Part shown: positions 44,018-51,539 of the stretch, piece by piece
Layout: every line of letters begins with the position of its first letter
Position numbering within the stretch: position 1 is the first letter of the stretch
Origin: Lysobacteraceae bacterium CU05-9
GTDB lineage: Bacteria; Pseudomonadota; Gammaproteobacteria; Xanthomonadales; Xanthomonadaceae
Length of the DNA: 64,000 nt
Assembly: GCA_007556525.1 (NCBI GenBank)
Contig: SWJS01000007.1
Span: forward strand, 1-64,000
Direction: 5' to 3'
Made by a program: the position numbers and the translations under genes
The notes under the pieces: model-generated
What the model was told of the DNA's origin: nothing
What the model saw: the letters and a program-made list of their open reading frames with translations, nothing else
Database searches by the model: none

Positions 44018-44506
44018 ATGATGGAAGAACTTTGCATTGTCACCACGGGTGGCACAATTGACAAAATCTACTTCGACGACAAGTCCGATTTCCAAGTCGG
44101 TGAGCCTCAGATCGGCCGCATTCTCGAAGAGCTCGGCGTCGCATTCCGCTTCACAGTGATTCCGATCATCCGCAAGGACTCGTTGCACATCAACGACAAT
44201 GACCGCGAGTTGTTGCACGACGCGATCGCTGCGCAAGCTTCGCGCCACGTTTTGGTCACGCACGGAACGGACTCGATGGTCGCCACGGCCAAAGTGCTTT
44301 CGCGTATCCCTGACAAAACCATCGTCTTAACCGGCGCTCTCAACCCTGCCCGTTTCCGCGGCTCGGATGCCGAATTCAATATCGGTTGCGCGGTCGGTGC
44401 AGTGCAATCATTGCCACCTGGCGTGTACATCGCCATGAACGGTCGCATCTGGGATCCGGAACACGTCCGCAAGAATGTCGACGCGAACCGCTTCGAATCC
44501 GCCTAA
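44018..44506 (+). CDS. Short asparaginase-domain protein
   Basis: A 162-residue protein equal to only the N-terminal domain of type I/II L-asparaginases: VTTGGTIDKIYFDD with the first catalytic Thr and THGTDSMVATAK with the second. The C-terminal domain of full asparaginases (about 330 residues) is absent and the end is clean, so this is a family of stand-alone domains rather than an obvious truncation. Whether it hydrolyses asparagine is unclear. Seven bases after the DUF2069 gene. Confidence 0.72.
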   Translation: MMEELCIVTTGGTIDKIYFDDKSDFQVGEPQIGRILEELGVAFRFTVIPIIRKDSLHINDNDRELLHDAIAAQASRHVLVTHGTDSMVATAKVLSRIPDKTIVLTGALNPARFRGSDAEFNIGCAVGAVQSLPPGVYIAMNGRIWDPEHVRKNVDANRFESA

Positions 44507-44529
44507 ATAGCTGTGTTGCTAATGTAGCT

Positions 44530-44568
44530 GCGGACACAAATGTAGCCAGTGGACACAATTGTGTCCGC
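44530..44568. promoter_or_regulatory. Palindrome and hairpin between convergent genes
   Basis: GCGGACACAA (44530-44539) pairs with TTGTGTCCGC (44559-44568); within it GGACACAATTGTGTCC (44551-44566) is a perfect 16-bp palindrome. No long T-run follows, so it is a weak terminator or a binding site in the gap between the asparaginase-like gene and murJ. Confidence 0.45.
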
Positions 44569-44576
44569 GCATTCAA

Positions 44577-46139
44577 CTACCGACGACCAAGACGTCGCGT
44601 GACTTTACCGACGAGCTCCTGCGCCGGACGCAATCGCAGCGCCAACGTCACGCCGAGATACAACACGCCAGCGATTCCGCCCGCAATCGCCGCACGCAGA
44701 ATGATGTGCAACGTCAACGGCAGCGAGTACGCGACCAAAGCCGCCACGCCACACGCGAGCAATGCGGCGAACCAAACTTTCATCTGATATGCACGATGCA
44801 TACCGGTCAAACCGACGCGGTGATTGAAGCGACGGCGCAGCAGGGCGAATTCAATCCACGCCGCGATGGATGCGGCTAGCGTCAAACCGACGGTGCCCCA
44901 GAATGGTGGGATGCCGAGTAGCGATGGCCCCTTCAAAGCAAGGAACAACCCCATCGCGATACCGAAGGAAACACGCACCAACGCGAATCGCAAGGGAGTG
45001 CGGGTGTCTTTTAAGGAATAAAACGCCGACGAATATAAACGCGATTGCGTGGATGCCAGTAATCCAACGGACGCACCCATCAACACGTACCAGACTGAGT
45101 TGGTGTCGTCGTTACCGAAGTTACCGGTCTGGAACACCGCGCCAACCACGAAGTGCCCAAGCAGGAAAAAAGCCGCCGCCGACGGAATCACGAAGTATGC
45201 AATTTGTTCGAGACCGCGGTTGATTCGTGTGATCAAAAAATTCGAAACTTCCTCATCGGTGCCCTTCGCCTGCGACAACATCGGCAACTCGGATGCCGAT
45301 ACTGACATTCCGAACAACGACACCGGCAACAAATAAATCGTTTGTGCATAAGCTAACGAGGACACCGCGCCCGTCGGTAGCAACGATGCGATGACGTTAT
45401 CGATGTACGCGGAAATTTGCACGACACCACGAGCAACTACGACCGGTACAAAGTTGCGCAACACCGATGGTGCACCGGATGTGCGTACGTTCAACGAAGG
45501 ACGCACGCGACCCAACAAGCGCAACGCAGAAGGCAACTGCACCAACAACTGCAACAACGAACCCGCAACCAAACCCCACGCCGTATAGATCGCCAACGTG
45601 GGCAACGATACGCCGCCGAACATCAACATCGCCGCGATGATCGCGACGTTCCAAATTACGGGCGCGGCATACGACAGAAAGAATCGCCGATGCGAATTCA
45701 AGATACCCAGACACCACGCCGACATCACGAGCAACGCAGTGCCCGGGAACAAAATCCGGACGATGTCGATCGTCAACTGGCGCTTTTCACCGTGGAAACC
45801 AGGCGCGATCAGATCGATGAGATACGGCGTGGCCCAAACACCGAGCAACGACAGCAACGCCATCGCGAGGAACAACACGGTGCCGAGAACACCGGCCAAC
45901 TTCGTCGCTTCCGACGAATCGCCATGCGCTAACTTCGATGCATAGACTGGGATGAACGAAGCGGAGAGAACGCCTTCGCCGAAGAGATTTTGGAGAACGT
46001 TTGGAATCTTGAGCGCAGCTTTGAACGCATCGCCTGCGTCAGAGTTGCCGAAGTAATGCGCGAACACACGCTCCCGGACCAACCCGGACAATCGACTGAG
46101 CGCGATCCCCGCGCCGACCAAAAATGCATTGCTCGCCAT
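44577..46139 (-). CDS. murJ: Lipid II flippase MurJ
   Basis: A 520-residue polytopic membrane protein (14 predicted helices) flipping lipid II for peptidoglycan synthesis. Typical start LVGAGIALSRLSGLVRERVF and AHYFGNSDAGDAFKAALKIP, with the NLFGEGVLSASFIPVYA region that lines the cavity. Length fits. Start ATG at 46139; SufT follows upstream nine bases away on the same strand. Confidence 0.94.
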   Translation of the reverse strand: MASNAFLVGAGIALSRLSGLVRERVFAHYFGNSDAGDAFKAALKIPNVLQNLFGEGVLSASFIPVYASKLAHGDSSEATKLAGVLGTVLFLAMALLSLLGVWATPYLIDLIAPGFHGEKRQLTIDIVRILFPGTALLVMSAWCLGILNSHRRFFLSYAAPVIWNVAIIAAMLMFGGVSLPTLAIYTAWGLVAGSLLQLLVQLPSALRLLGRVRPSLNVRTSGAPSVLRNFVPVVVARGVVQISAYIDNVIASLLPTGAVSSLAYAQTIYLLPVSLFGMSVSASELPMLSQAKGTDEEVSNFLITRINRGLEQIAYFVIPSAAAFFLLGHFVVGAVFQTGNFGNDDTNSVWYVLMGASVGLLASTQSRLYSSAFYSLKDTRTPLRFALVRVSFGIAMGLFLALKGPSLLGIPPFWGTVGLTLAASIAAWIEFALLRRRFNHRVGLTGMHRAYQMKVWFAALLACGVAALVAYSLPLTLHIILRAAIAGGIAGVLYLGVTLALRLRPAQELVGKVTRRLGRR

Positions 46140-46148
46140 ATGGGCGTA

Positions 46149-46700
46149 TTAAAACATTCCCGTCTCGAGTTTGGCGAGTTCCGACATCATGTTGCGGTTC
46201 CATGGCGGATCAAAAACCAACTCGACATCGCAATCCACGATCGTCGGAATCATCTCAACCTTCGTGCGAACGTCGTCGACGAGAATCTCGCCCATGCCAC
46301 ACGCCGGTGCGGTCAAGGTCATGTCGACGGCGACGACGCGTTCCTGTTTTTCATTTTTGCCAAGGACAACGCTGTAAATCAGACCGAGATCGACAATGTT
46401 CACCGGAATTTCGGGATCGTAGCAGGTGCGCAGCTGCGCCCACACCATCTTCTCAACTTCCTCATCGGACGCACCTTCGGGCAATTCCAGCGGCGGAACA
46501 GGTTCCTTGCCAATCGCGTCGGCGTCCTGACCGTGCAAGCGGAACAGGTTGCCTTCAATAAAAACGGTAAAACTGCCGCCCAACGCCTGGGTAATGTAGC
46601 CAATACTGCCGGCGGGCATCGTGACGCGGTCGCCACCGGGCACCATCACAACTTCGGCATCGCGCTCAAAGCGGACGGGTTCACTGCTGCGGGAATACAT
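46149..46700 (-). CDS. sufT: SufT-type Fe-S assembly protein (DUF59)
   Basis: About 183 residues with an N-terminal extension and a DUF59/MIP18 domain: YDPEIPVNIVDLGLIYSV, LTAPACGMGEILVDDV with the conserved Cys, and VFDPPWNRNMMSE. SufT proteins help mature Fe-S proteins. Located just upstream of murJ, possibly co-transcribed. The start at 46700 gives the conserved MYSRSSEPV; longer forms are in frame but not conserved. Confidence 0.85.
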   Translation of the reverse strand: MYSRSSEPVRFERDAEVVMVPGGDRVTMPAGSIGYITQALGGSFTVFIEGNLFRLHGQDADAIGKEPVPPLELPEGASDEEVEKMVWAQLRTCYDPEIPVNIVDLGLIYSVVLGKNEKQERVVAVDMTLTAPACGMGEILVDDVRTKVEMIPTIVDCDVELVFDPPWNRNMMSELAKLETGMF

Positions 46701-46763
46701 CTTTAACGGTCTTTCGTGATAAAGGACTATTTTAGTCCAAATTGATGGGGCGTGACGTATCAT

Positions 46764-47219
46764 ATGCGGAATATGCACTCGTCCACTGCACCTGCCCTGC
46801 CCCCGACGATCCGCTGGTACATGCCGGTGGTGTTGCTCCTGGCTGCATTGGCGTTTGCGGCGGTGTGGGCGTTTTTTGCGGTGTCACTCCAAAAAAACAT
46901 CTCCTGGGTCGCCGTCCTCGCCGCCCTCGACATCGCGTGGTTCATTCGGAAAATGCGCTGGCCATTCCGCGATTCCCGTCCGATGATCGCCATGGCATTC
47001 ACTGCCCTCAGCATTGGCGCCGCGAATTGGTGGATGGCGAAATTGTTGTTTGGCCATGCGCAATCACTCAATCTCTTCCGTGCGCTGCAGCAAACCAGCG
47101 TCGACAACACGGTGCTCGCGATCCGCACAATCAACGCTCCGGTGGATTGGTTTTGGTATGCATTCGCAATCTTTCTCGCCGCCATTCTCGCGAGTCGACG
47201 CGATCACCGAGCGCCCTGA
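46764..47219 (+). CDS. Small membrane protein, unknown
   Basis: About 151 residues with three to four predicted transmembrane helices (WYMPVVLLLAALAFAAVWAF, SWVAVLAALDIAWF, MIAMAFTALSIGAANWWMAK, WFWYAFAIFLAAILAS). No recognised family. The start could also be GTG at 46752 or ATG at 46773. Divergent from sufT; the sigma factor gene follows 70 bases downstream. Confidence 0.6.
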   Translation: MRNMHSSTAPALPPTIRWYMPVVLLLAALAFAAVWAFFAVSLQKNISWVAVLAALDIAWFIRKMRWPFRDSRPMIAMAFTALSIGAANWWMAKLLFGHAQSLNLFRALQQTSVDNTVLAIRTINAPVDWFWYAFAIFLAAILASRRDHRAP

Positions 47220-47288
47220 CGTCCACCGTTCAGGTAACCGTGTCAACCGTTGGTCCGCTGTTGCGTTGACAGTGGTGTGAACCTTCCG

Positions 47289-47822
47289 ATGACGATGACG
47301 CTGGATCAGTTTTTGGGACAAATCAGCAAGCGGGCCTTCCGGTTCGCAGAGCTCGGTTTGCGCAATCGTGATGATGCGTTGGACGCCGTGCAGGACGCGA
47401 TGCTTCGGATGATGCGTTACAAGGACAACCCAAGTGAGGAGTGGTCTCCTCTCTTCTGGCGGATCCTTCGAACGCGCATCATCGACATCCAACGTCGCTC
47501 GTCGTTCCGTCTGAAGTGGATGTTCTCGAATGATGTCGCAAGCCGCGACCCCTCCTCCGGTGAGGAATTCGAACCGGACTGGAATGGTGTTGAGCACGAT
47601 GACCCCAGCGGGATCCTCGAAGCGCAACAGGCTTACGCATCGTTGTCGAATGCTTTGACGAAGCTGCCGGCGAGACAGAGAGAGGCGTTTTTTCTCCGGA
47701 TCATCGAGCAGTTTGATGTTGCCGAAACCGCTCAAATCATGGGTTGTTCGGAAGGGTCGGTGAAGACGCACCTGTCACGGGCGCGTGCGGCACTTGGGCA
47801 AGCACTTGGAATGGAGTTATGA
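47289..47822 (+). CDS. ECF-type RNA polymerase sigma factor
   Basis: About 177 residues with sigma region 2 (LRNRDDALDAVQDAMLRMM, WRILRTRIIDIQRRS) and region 4 (LPARQREAFFLRIIEQFDVA followed by IMGCSEGSVKTHLSRAR). First gene of a set with DUF3619 and DUF3106 proteins, a cluster known in Xanthomonadales and relatives where DUF3619 likely acts as the anti-sigma partner. Overlaps the next gene by ATGA. Confidence 0.88.
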   Translation: MTMTLDQFLGQISKRAFRFAELGLRNRDDALDAVQDAMLRMMRYKDNPSEEWSPLFWRILRTRIIDIQRRSSFRLKWMFSNDVASRDPSSGEEFEPDWNGVEHDDPSGILEAQQAYASLSNALTKLPARQREAFFLRIIEQFDVAETAQIMGCSEGSVKTHLSRARAALGQALGMEL

Positions 47823-48214
47823 AATTGAACAGCACTGAACATCTCGACGATTTTGCGCGCAAGGCCTTTGGCGATGCGGCGGCAATGGTGTCGGCGAATA
47901 CGCACTACCGGCTCGAGCAGGCGGTGAATGCAGCGGTTCGGGCGCCTGCTCAATTGCAGGACTCCCCTGCTTTCAAACCACGTCAATGGAAATGGTTTGG
48001 CCTGGGCATTGGCGGCGGCGCGCTGCTCGCATCCGTCGTCGCGGTGATGGTGTGGAATCCCATCTCGCATCCTTCAACAACGTCGGCACCGGCAGTTGCA
48101 ACTGCTGATTCCGCGATTTCCACCGACCCTAACGTGTGGTCGACGGATCTTGACGAAGATCCTTCAATGTACGCGTGGCTTGCTTCGAAGGAAGCGTTAG
48201 CCGTCGCGCGCTAG
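47819..48214 (+). CDS. DUF3619 membrane protein, probable anti-sigma partner
   Basis: A 131-residue protein: cytoplasmic N-terminal part (LDDFARKAFGDAAAMV), one transmembrane helix (GLGIGGGALLASVVAVMVW, residues ~62-80) and a Thr/Ser-rich periplasmic end with DPSMYAWLASKE. Translationally coupled to the sigma factor. Its single-helix layout and position suit an anti-sigma factor, by inference. Confidence 0.75.
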   Translation: MKLNSTEHLDDFARKAFGDAAAMVSANTHYRLEQAVNAAVRAPAQLQDSPAFKPRQWKWFGLGIGGGALLASVVAVMVWNPISHPSTTSAPAVATADSAISTDPNVWSTDLDEDPSMYAWLASKEALAVAR

Positions 48215-48246
48215 TTTTTTCGAAAATTACATTCAGAGGTACTTAC

Positions 48247-48708
48247 ATGAAACTCAAATTGATCGCTCTCGCAATTGGTCTGTCGTTCTCCGCTTCGGCA
48301 TTCGCTCAATCGATGCCTGCATGGGATCAACTCTCCGCTGCACAACGGGACGCGCTGACCGCTTCAGTCAAGGAGCGCTGGAACAACAATCCCGAGCACC
48401 GCGCGAAGATGATGGAGCACGCGCAGAAGTGGGCTTCGATGACGCCTGATCAACGCAAGGCTGCCATGCAGGGCCGCAAGAAGTTCCGCGACATGTCGCC
48501 GGAGCGCCGTGATGCAATGCGCGCCGTTTACTACAAGGCTCAGTCCTATACCGATGATGCGCAGCGCAAGACTTTCCTGGAAAGCATCAAGAAGATGACT
48601 CCGGAGCAACGTGCAGCGTGGGTCAAGGCAAATCCTGTGCCGGCGGGTGCGGATGTGAAGATGCCGAACCGCGGCGGCAAGATGAAGCATAAGCCGAAGG
48701 CGAACTAA
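48247..48708 (+). CDS. DUF3106 exported protein
   Basis: A 153-residue exported helical protein: signal peptide ending SASAFAQS, then repeats of charged helices (ALTASVKERWNNNPEHRAKM, MSPERRDAMRAVYYKAQSYT) as in DUF3106 proteins, with a Lys-rich C-terminus (GGKMKHKPKAN). Third gene of the sigma-factor set; possibly an extracytoplasmic stress sensor component. Element G begins directly after its stop codon. Confidence 0.8.
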   Translation: MKLKLIALAIGLSFSASAFAQSMPAWDQLSAAQRDALTASVKERWNNNPEHRAKMMEHAQKWASMTPDQRKAAMQGRKKFRDMSPERRDAMRAVYYKAQSYTDDAQRKTFLESIKKMTPEQRAAWVKANPVPAGADVKMPNRGGKMKHKPKAN

Positions 48709-48709
48709 G

Positions 48710-48813
48710 AACTAGGTACAGGTAGAGGTATACGGTTTAGTGGAAGCCGCGTCGCGGCAAGAGGCGCCCATGGCGCCAATCACTCAACAGTCTAACTCTA
48801 CCTCTAACTCAAC
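48710..48813. repeat. Hairpin repeat element G (GAGGTA / GAGTTA arms)
   Basis: Starts AACTAGGTACAGGTAGAGGT one base after the DUF3106 stop region, continues ATACGGTTTAGTG, core with GCCGCG-TCGCGGC and GGCGCCCATGGCGCC, and a right arm whose reverse strand reads GAGTTAGAGGTAGAGTTAGA then CTGTTGAGTGATT. The two arms align well as inverted copies. Core words match elements B (CTTGCCGC) and C (GGCGCC-ATGGCGCC type). Confidence 0.72.
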
Positions 48814-48856
48814 GAGCACGCAGTGAACTCGTTCGAATAGACACGACGAGTTCTTT

Positions 48857-48903
48857 GCCCTCTCAATCCAGGTGCTCTCCCGGGTTGAAGAGGGCGTTTT
48901 TTT
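48857..48903 (+). terminator. Rho-independent terminator after the sigma-factor set
   Basis: GCCCTCTCAATCC pairs with GGGTTGAAGAGGGC and is followed by GTTTTTTT on the plus strand. It should end transcription of the ECF-DUF3619-DUF3106 unit and the readthrough of element G, just before the convergent tsaB gene. Confidence 0.75.
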
Positions 48904-48909
48904 GCGGGG

Positions 48910-49599
48910 TTATTTCTTCGCTTCGCGCGCGGCGCGCTGCTCGGCAAGCGTCAGTGCGACGTTGTTGCGCAGATAGGTTGGCTCGACTTGCTCCGGCGCC
49001 GACGGTGTTGCGTGTTGCGCAAGTCGCAACAGCATGTCGGCATGAGGGAGTGCGTCGCTGACGAGATCGCAGGACAAGCGCGAACGGAGTGTGCCGTCAG
49101 CGGCATCAATGCCCGTGCCGACTGCGCGCCATGAATTGTCGATGCCTTCCACATCGAGGGAATCCGGAGCGATCACGATTTCGTCGGAGACGGCGGTAAG
49201 TGATTCGCCATCCCACTCGAAACGTGCCGCGTAAACTTCGCCCATGCGTGCATCGATGGCGGCAAGAATGTTGCCGGTGAATCCGTCGCGCGTGGCTTCC
49301 ATTGCGAGCACGGCGAGTGTCGAGACCCCGATCAGCGGCTTACCCAATGCAAGTGCCATTCCCTGTCCCATCGCGATCGCCAATCTCACACCGGTGAAGG
49401 CGCCGGGACCAATGCTGATGGTGATGGCGTCGAGTTGATTTTTGGCAAGGTCTGCTTGCGCGAGCAATTCATCCGACCAAGGCAATGCCAACTCCGCGTG
49501 TTGGCGAGGTGCGACGGAGTGACGTGAAACCACTGCGTCGCCGGCTTGTACGGCAACGGAACAGGCTTCGGTAGCGAGCTCCAGTGCGAGAAGATTCAA
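48910..49599 (-). CDS. tsaB: tRNA threonylcarbamoyladenosine modification protein TsaB
   Basis: A 229-residue ASKHA-fold protein working with TsaD and TsaE to make t6A at position 37 of ANN-decoding tRNAs. Seen: LALELATEACSVAV at the start and SIGPGAFTGVRLAIAMGQG typical of TsaB. The start is a TTG overlapping the TGA of the helicase gene (TTGA), so translation is coupled. Confidence 0.9.
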   Translation of the reverse strand: MNLLALELATEACSVAVQAGDAVVSRHSVAPRQHAELALPWSDELLAQADLAKNQLDAITISIGPGAFTGVRLAIAMGQGMALALGKPLIGVSTLAVLAMEATRDGFTGNILAAIDARMGEVYAARFEWDGESLTAVSDEIVIAPDSLDVEGIDNSWRAVGTGIDAADGTLRSRLSCDLVSDALPHADMLLRLAQHATPSAPEQVEPTYLRNNVALTLAEQRAAREAKK

Positions 49600-51524
49600 G
49601 GCTTCTTCTCCGCAAAAAACGCCTCGACATCCTCCACCTTCCGCGTCATTGGCATCGGCGGCAAGGATTCGCGGAAGGTGCGGCCGTACGACTTCGAAAT
49701 GAAGCGCGGGTCCGTGATGACCAAGACGCCGCGGTCGGTCTCCGACCGGATCAAACGTCCCGCCGCCTGTTTCATCGAAATGACTGCGCTGGGCACTTGT
49801 TCTTCGTTAAACGGGTTGCCGCCACTTGCCGTGATCTCGTCGATGCGCGCCTTGAAAACAGGATCATCCGGCGGTGCAAATGGAAGCTTGTCGATGACGA
49901 CGACACTCAATGCATCACCAACGACGTCAACGCCTTCACGGAAAGTCGCGGTGCCGAGCAGCACACCGTTGCCGGATTTGCGGAACTGATCCAGCAGTGA
50001 ATGTTTGGATCCTTCGCCCTGCACGAACAACGGCCACGGTTTACCGCGCAGCAATTCACGTGCCTGCTGCAAGTTACGGTGCGACGCGAACAGCAGGAAC
50101 GCACGTCCTTTCGACGCTTCTAACACAGGAATGACCGACTCAATCATGCGTGCGACGAACGAACGATCGTGTGGCTCCGGCAATCCCTCGGGGACATACA
50201 ACAACGCTTGTTTTTCCCAATCAAAAGGACTCGGTGCCAGCGTCGTCCGCGGTGAATTCAGTCCAAGCTTGCGCGAGTAATGCGTGAAGGATTGATCGAC
50301 TGCCAACGTCGCCGACGTCATGATCCATGCGGCTTGCGATTGTGCACGTTGCTGCTGCAAGGACTCGCTGACATCCAGCGGCGTGAACCGCAAGCGGAAA
50401 CTTGTCTGAGACAATTCGAACCAATAGACACCGTTGCCGCGCTTCGCACTGATCCAGTCTTTCAGCTCAACCAAGATGTCATCCGCTCTCTCCGCACAAC
50501 GCAGAAGTCCTGGCGTTTGGTCCGCGACGACATGCAATTGCTCGGCAAGTTCCTGCGTCGCATCAGCCAAATCTTCGAGACCTTGCAGCGCGCCTTCCTT
50601 CCCGAAAAACACGTCGTATGCAGCTCTCGCCGGCAGATCGATCATCGCAGTTCGGGCGGCTTTCACGGCAGCGCTTAGCGCTTCGATTTTCGGACGAAGC
50701 GCCGATGCTGTACCGCTGGCTTCTTCTGCCTCGCGCAGCGTGTCACGACCCAGCTCAGTAATGCCGTGACCGCTGATGACACTGCCCAGGAAGTTCCCGG
50801 CGAGTTCGGGCAGCTGGTGCGCCTCATCAATGACGAACACTTGGGCATCCGGCAAAACCTTCCCCATGCCCGTATCTTTCAAGCTCAAATCCGCCAGCAG
50901 CAAATGATGGTTCACCACAATCACGTCAGCGGTTTGCGCGCGTTGACGCGCTTTCATCACAAAGCATTCGTCATAAAATTCGCACTCCTGCCCGAGGCAA
51001 TTTTCGGCCGTTGAGCTGACCTGTGCGAACACCGGTGAATCATCCGGCACCGTCGCGAGTTCCGAGAAGTCTCCCACCATCGTGCGTTCGGACCATTGCC
51101 GAATGGTCTCGAATTGCTTACCGGCTGCAGGCGAGGCAAACATGTCGCGTTGACCGCTGTAGTTCATGCGATGGAGACAGAGATAATTCGCACGGCCTTT
51201 CAGAAGCGCCGCCGTAAAGCCCTTGCCCAGCGCCTCACGCACACGCGGCAAGTCGCGCTTGAACAATTGATCCTGCAGCGCTTTGGTGCCGGTCGAAATG
51301 ATAGTGCGTTGACCGGAGAGGATGGCAGGAACGAGATAGGCAAAGGTTTTGCCGGTGCCTGTACCGGCTTCCGATACGAGCTCGGCCTTCTCCTCAATTG
51401 CATCCGCAATGGCGGCGGCGAGATCCTGCTGCGCCACGCGCGGTGTGAACGTCTCAATCGCTTTCGCGAGATCGCCACCTGCGGCAAGGGCTTCACGCGT
51501 TTGCGCTGCTAATTGTCCCGACAT
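49596..51524 (-). CDS. DinG/YoaA-family ATP-dependent DNA helicase
   Basis: A 642-residue XPD-like Fe-S helicase. Walker A EAGTGTGKTFAYLVP, DEAH box VFVIDEAHQLPE, and cysteines CLHRMNY, CLGQECEFYDEC forming the 4Fe-4S site; the C-terminal helicase half holds FREGVDVVGDALSVVVIDKL and MKQAAGRLIRSETDRG. It unwinds 5' overhang DNA during repair. YoaA-type by length and tsaB linkage. Coupled to tsaB downstream. Confidence 0.88.
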   Translation of the reverse strand: MSGQLAAQTREALAAGGDLAKAIETFTPRVAQQDLAAAIADAIEEKAELVSEAGTGTGKTFAYLVPAILSGQRTIISTGTKALQDQLFKRDLPRVREALGKGFTAALLKGRANYLCLHRMNYSGQRDMFASPAAGKQFETIRQWSERTMVGDFSELATVPDDSPVFAQVSSTAENCLGQECEFYDECFVMKARQRAQTADVIVVNHHLLLADLSLKDTGMGKVLPDAQVFVIDEAHQLPELAGNFLGSVISGHGITELGRDTLREAEEASGTASALRPKIEALSAAVKAARTAMIDLPARAAYDVFFGKEGALQGLEDLADATQELAEQLHVVADQTPGLLRCAERADDILVELKDWISAKRGNGVYWFELSQTSFRLRFTPLDVSESLQQQRAQSQAAWIMTSATLAVDQSFTHYSRKLGLNSPRTTLAPSPFDWEKQALLYVPEGLPEPHDRSFVARMIESVIPVLEASKGRAFLLFASHRNLQQARELLRGKPWPLFVQGEGSKHSLLDQFRKSGNGVLLGTATFREGVDVVGDALSVVVIDKLPFAPPDDPVFKARIDEITASGGNPFNEEQVPSAVISMKQAAGRLIRSETDRGVLVITDPRFISKSYGRTFRESLPPMPMTRKVEDVEAFFAEKKP

Positions 51525-51539
51525 ATTTCAAAAACCTAC

